The notes below the pieces were generated by a model. It was not told the DNA's origin. It saw nothing but the letters and a program-made list of their open reading frames with translations, and ran no database searches. A stretch of 12,930 bases of DNA from Treponema sp. (GTDB lineage: Bacteria > Spirochaetota > Spirochaetia > Treponematales > Breznakiellaceae). Location: contig JAIRXT010000100.1 in the NCBI GenBank assembly GCA_031268125.1, positions 1 to 12,930 on the forward strand. Direction: 5' to 3'. The position numbers were made by a program, and so were the translations under genes. Shown in pieces: positions 11,957 to 12,930 of the stretch. The number at the start of each line of letters is the position of its first letter. Position 1 is the stretch's first letter.

Positions 11957-12733
11957 ATGAGCGAAAATGAATCCTCTGTCAGTATATGCGGCAGGAAAGT
12001 TTTCTTTTTAAATCCACTGCCGCCAATTCAGAATATTGTCGTTGATGAACTTATTCAGCGTGAATACGAGGCTTACATAGTAAACGATCGTGCCGCCCTT
12101 AAGCGCGTGCTTAAGGATTCCCCCGGGTCCATTATCTTTGTCGATATTGACCAGGTTATTGGAGAAAAAGAATGGGAAAGCTGGATTAGGGAAATAACAA
12201 CGTCCGGGGAATTACAGGATACCCGCATCGGCATTTTGACCGCCAACCGGAACGACGCCCTGCAAAACAAGTATACGAATGTGCTTCACCTGCCGTGCGG
12301 TTATACCATGATTCACCGGGATCTGAATATTACCACGGCGCAGGTTGTAAATATTCTTAATGCCAATGATGCCAAGGGACGGCGCAAATATCTGCGGACC
12401 AGTATGGGTAAAGAAGCCCTGGCCGTGGTCAATTTTCCTATTGGCGGCCGGTTTATCGGCGGATCAATCAAAGACATCAGTACCGCCGGATTTTCCTGCG
12501 CCTTTGTTGAAGATCCCGGATTTTCCAAAAATTCGGCCTTTTCCAATGTGCAGATTAAGCTGAAACACATTATCCTTAATGTGGAAGCGGTGATCTTTGG
12601 TTCCAGAACAGAAGGAAACAACAAAGTATACGTCGCCCTGTTCACCGACCGGCTGTCTCCTGATTCCAAAGTCAAGATCCGGAAATATATCCAGAGCAAC
12701 CTTCAGGAAAAAGTAGACGCCCTTATGGTTTAA
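11957..12733 (+). CDS. Receiver-like plus PilZ domain protein, predicted c-di-GMP effector
   Basis: Cytoplasmic protein of 258 residues. The C-terminal half is a PilZ domain with both c-di-GMP-binding signatures: RRKYLR (142-147, RxxxR) and DISTAG (173-178, DxSxxG). Residues 12-138 resemble a CheY-type fold (KVFFLNPLPPIQNIVVDEL, then IIFVDID at 59-65, then RIGILTANRND). The usual receiver acid cluster and lysine are not clear, so it may be a pseudo-receiver that does not take phosphate. The frame is open from 11915, but AAGGTG at 11946-11951, five bases before the ATG at 11957, sets the start. In spirochaetes c-di-GMP/PilZ proteins govern motility and host or niche transitions; a role here is inferred. 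The gene is monocistronic and divergent from apbE. It is noticeably more AT-rich than dnaX or trpB. Confidence 0.9.
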   Translation: MSENESSVSICGRKVFFLNPLPPIQNIVVDELIQREYEAYIVNDRAALKRVLKDSPGSIIFVDIDQVIGEKEWESWIREITTSGELQDTRIGILTANRNDALQNKYTNVLHLPCGYTMIHRDLNITTAQVVNILNANDAKGRRKYLRTSMGKEALAVVNFPIGGRFIGGSIKDISTAGFSCAFVEDPGFSKNSAFSNVQIKLKHIILNVEAVIFGSRTEGNNKVYVALFTDRLSPDSKVKIRKYIQSNLQEKVDALMV

Positions 12734-12851
12734 GCTAAACGCGGCCTGAACTGTACCAGCACTTTTACTTTTACAAAATTTTCGATGGAAAAGACGCCTA
12801 TAAAATCATTTGGGGTCCTGTCAGGGGGAAAAAACCGCCCCATACCCGTTT

Positions 12852-12930
12852 TTAGGCCAGCGTAACCAGGGCTTCTTCCAGGCGGCGGTCCTTGATACGG
12901 ATTACCCGGATTTTAAGGCCGCAGTCTTCA
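12852..12930 (-). CDS. C-terminus of an unidentified minus-strand gene, 5' part outside window
   Basis: On the minus strand the frame is open from the window edge to TAA at 12854-12852, encoding 25 residues ending RLEEALVTLA. Most codons end in G or C, as in the coding genes here, and a gene convergent with the PilZ gene fits the spacing. The fragment is too short to identify. In the 118 bases between the two stops I see no clean terminator, only G-run/C-run pieces near 12824-12837. Confidence 0.55.
   Translation of the reverse strand, partial: EDCGLKIRVIRIKDRRLEEALVTLA

Noticed and set aside
12800..12851. Intrinsic terminator between the PilZ gene and the convergent partial gene
   Set aside because: G-run/C-run pieces and T-runs are present but do not form a stem directly followed by a U-tract on either strand.

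Overview
The window reads as chromosomal DNA of a GC-rich spirochaete, most likely Treponema or a close relative. This is inferred from three things: the spirochaete-style periplasmic binding protein (leader ending VFA followed by AGGRQQGG), relaxed lipoprotein signals, and a small-SRP-RNA / dnaX / ybaB(ebfC) / recR block. No 16S or other species marker is present, so the species is not assigned.

Layout. (1) Positions 1-1825 hold the 3' end of a tryptophan operon: trpB (5' end outside the window) overlapping trpA by 8 bases. (2) Positions 1830-5222 are a self-contained CUT1-type carbohydrate ABC importer operon. It has a near-consensus sigma-70 promoter, a binding protein, an intercistronic hairpin, two permeases that overlap by one base, and a 20-bp perfect terminal hairpin. 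No ATPase gene is present, so a shared ATPase encoded elsewhere is expected. This segment is visibly less GC-rich than its flanks. (3) Positions 5325-8216 are an information-processing block: the small SRP (4.5S-type) RNA with its own promoter and terminator, a GC-rich non-coding stretch with long-range complementarity, then dnaX-ybaB-recR as overlapping genes. The order matches the scr-dnaX-yaaK-recR block of Bacillus. (4) Positions 8225-9760, minus strand, encode an unrecognised 511-residue protein with a 100-residue Pro/Ala/Lys linker. (5) Divergent from it is a lipoprotein fusing a cyclophilin to an FKBP domain. It converges on, and overlaps, an ApbE-type flavin transferase lipoprotein on the minus strand. 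(6) Divergent from apbE is a protein with a receiver-like N-terminus and a C-terminal PilZ (c-di-GMP) domain. The last 79 bases hold the C-terminus of another minus-strand gene.

The most interesting pattern is in expression signals, not gene content. At four transcription-unit starts (dnaX, the 511-residue protein, the cyclophilin-FKBP gene, apbE) a TATACT or TATGAT box ends only 6-8 bases before the start codon, and no properly spaced Shine-Dalgarno is visible. This predicts leaderless or near-leaderless mRNAs. The ABC operon genes, ybaB and the PilZ gene instead have recognisable ribosome-binding sites. I saw no CRISPR array, transposase, phage gene, toxin-antitoxin pair, tRNA or defence system, and no clearly new multi-gene system.
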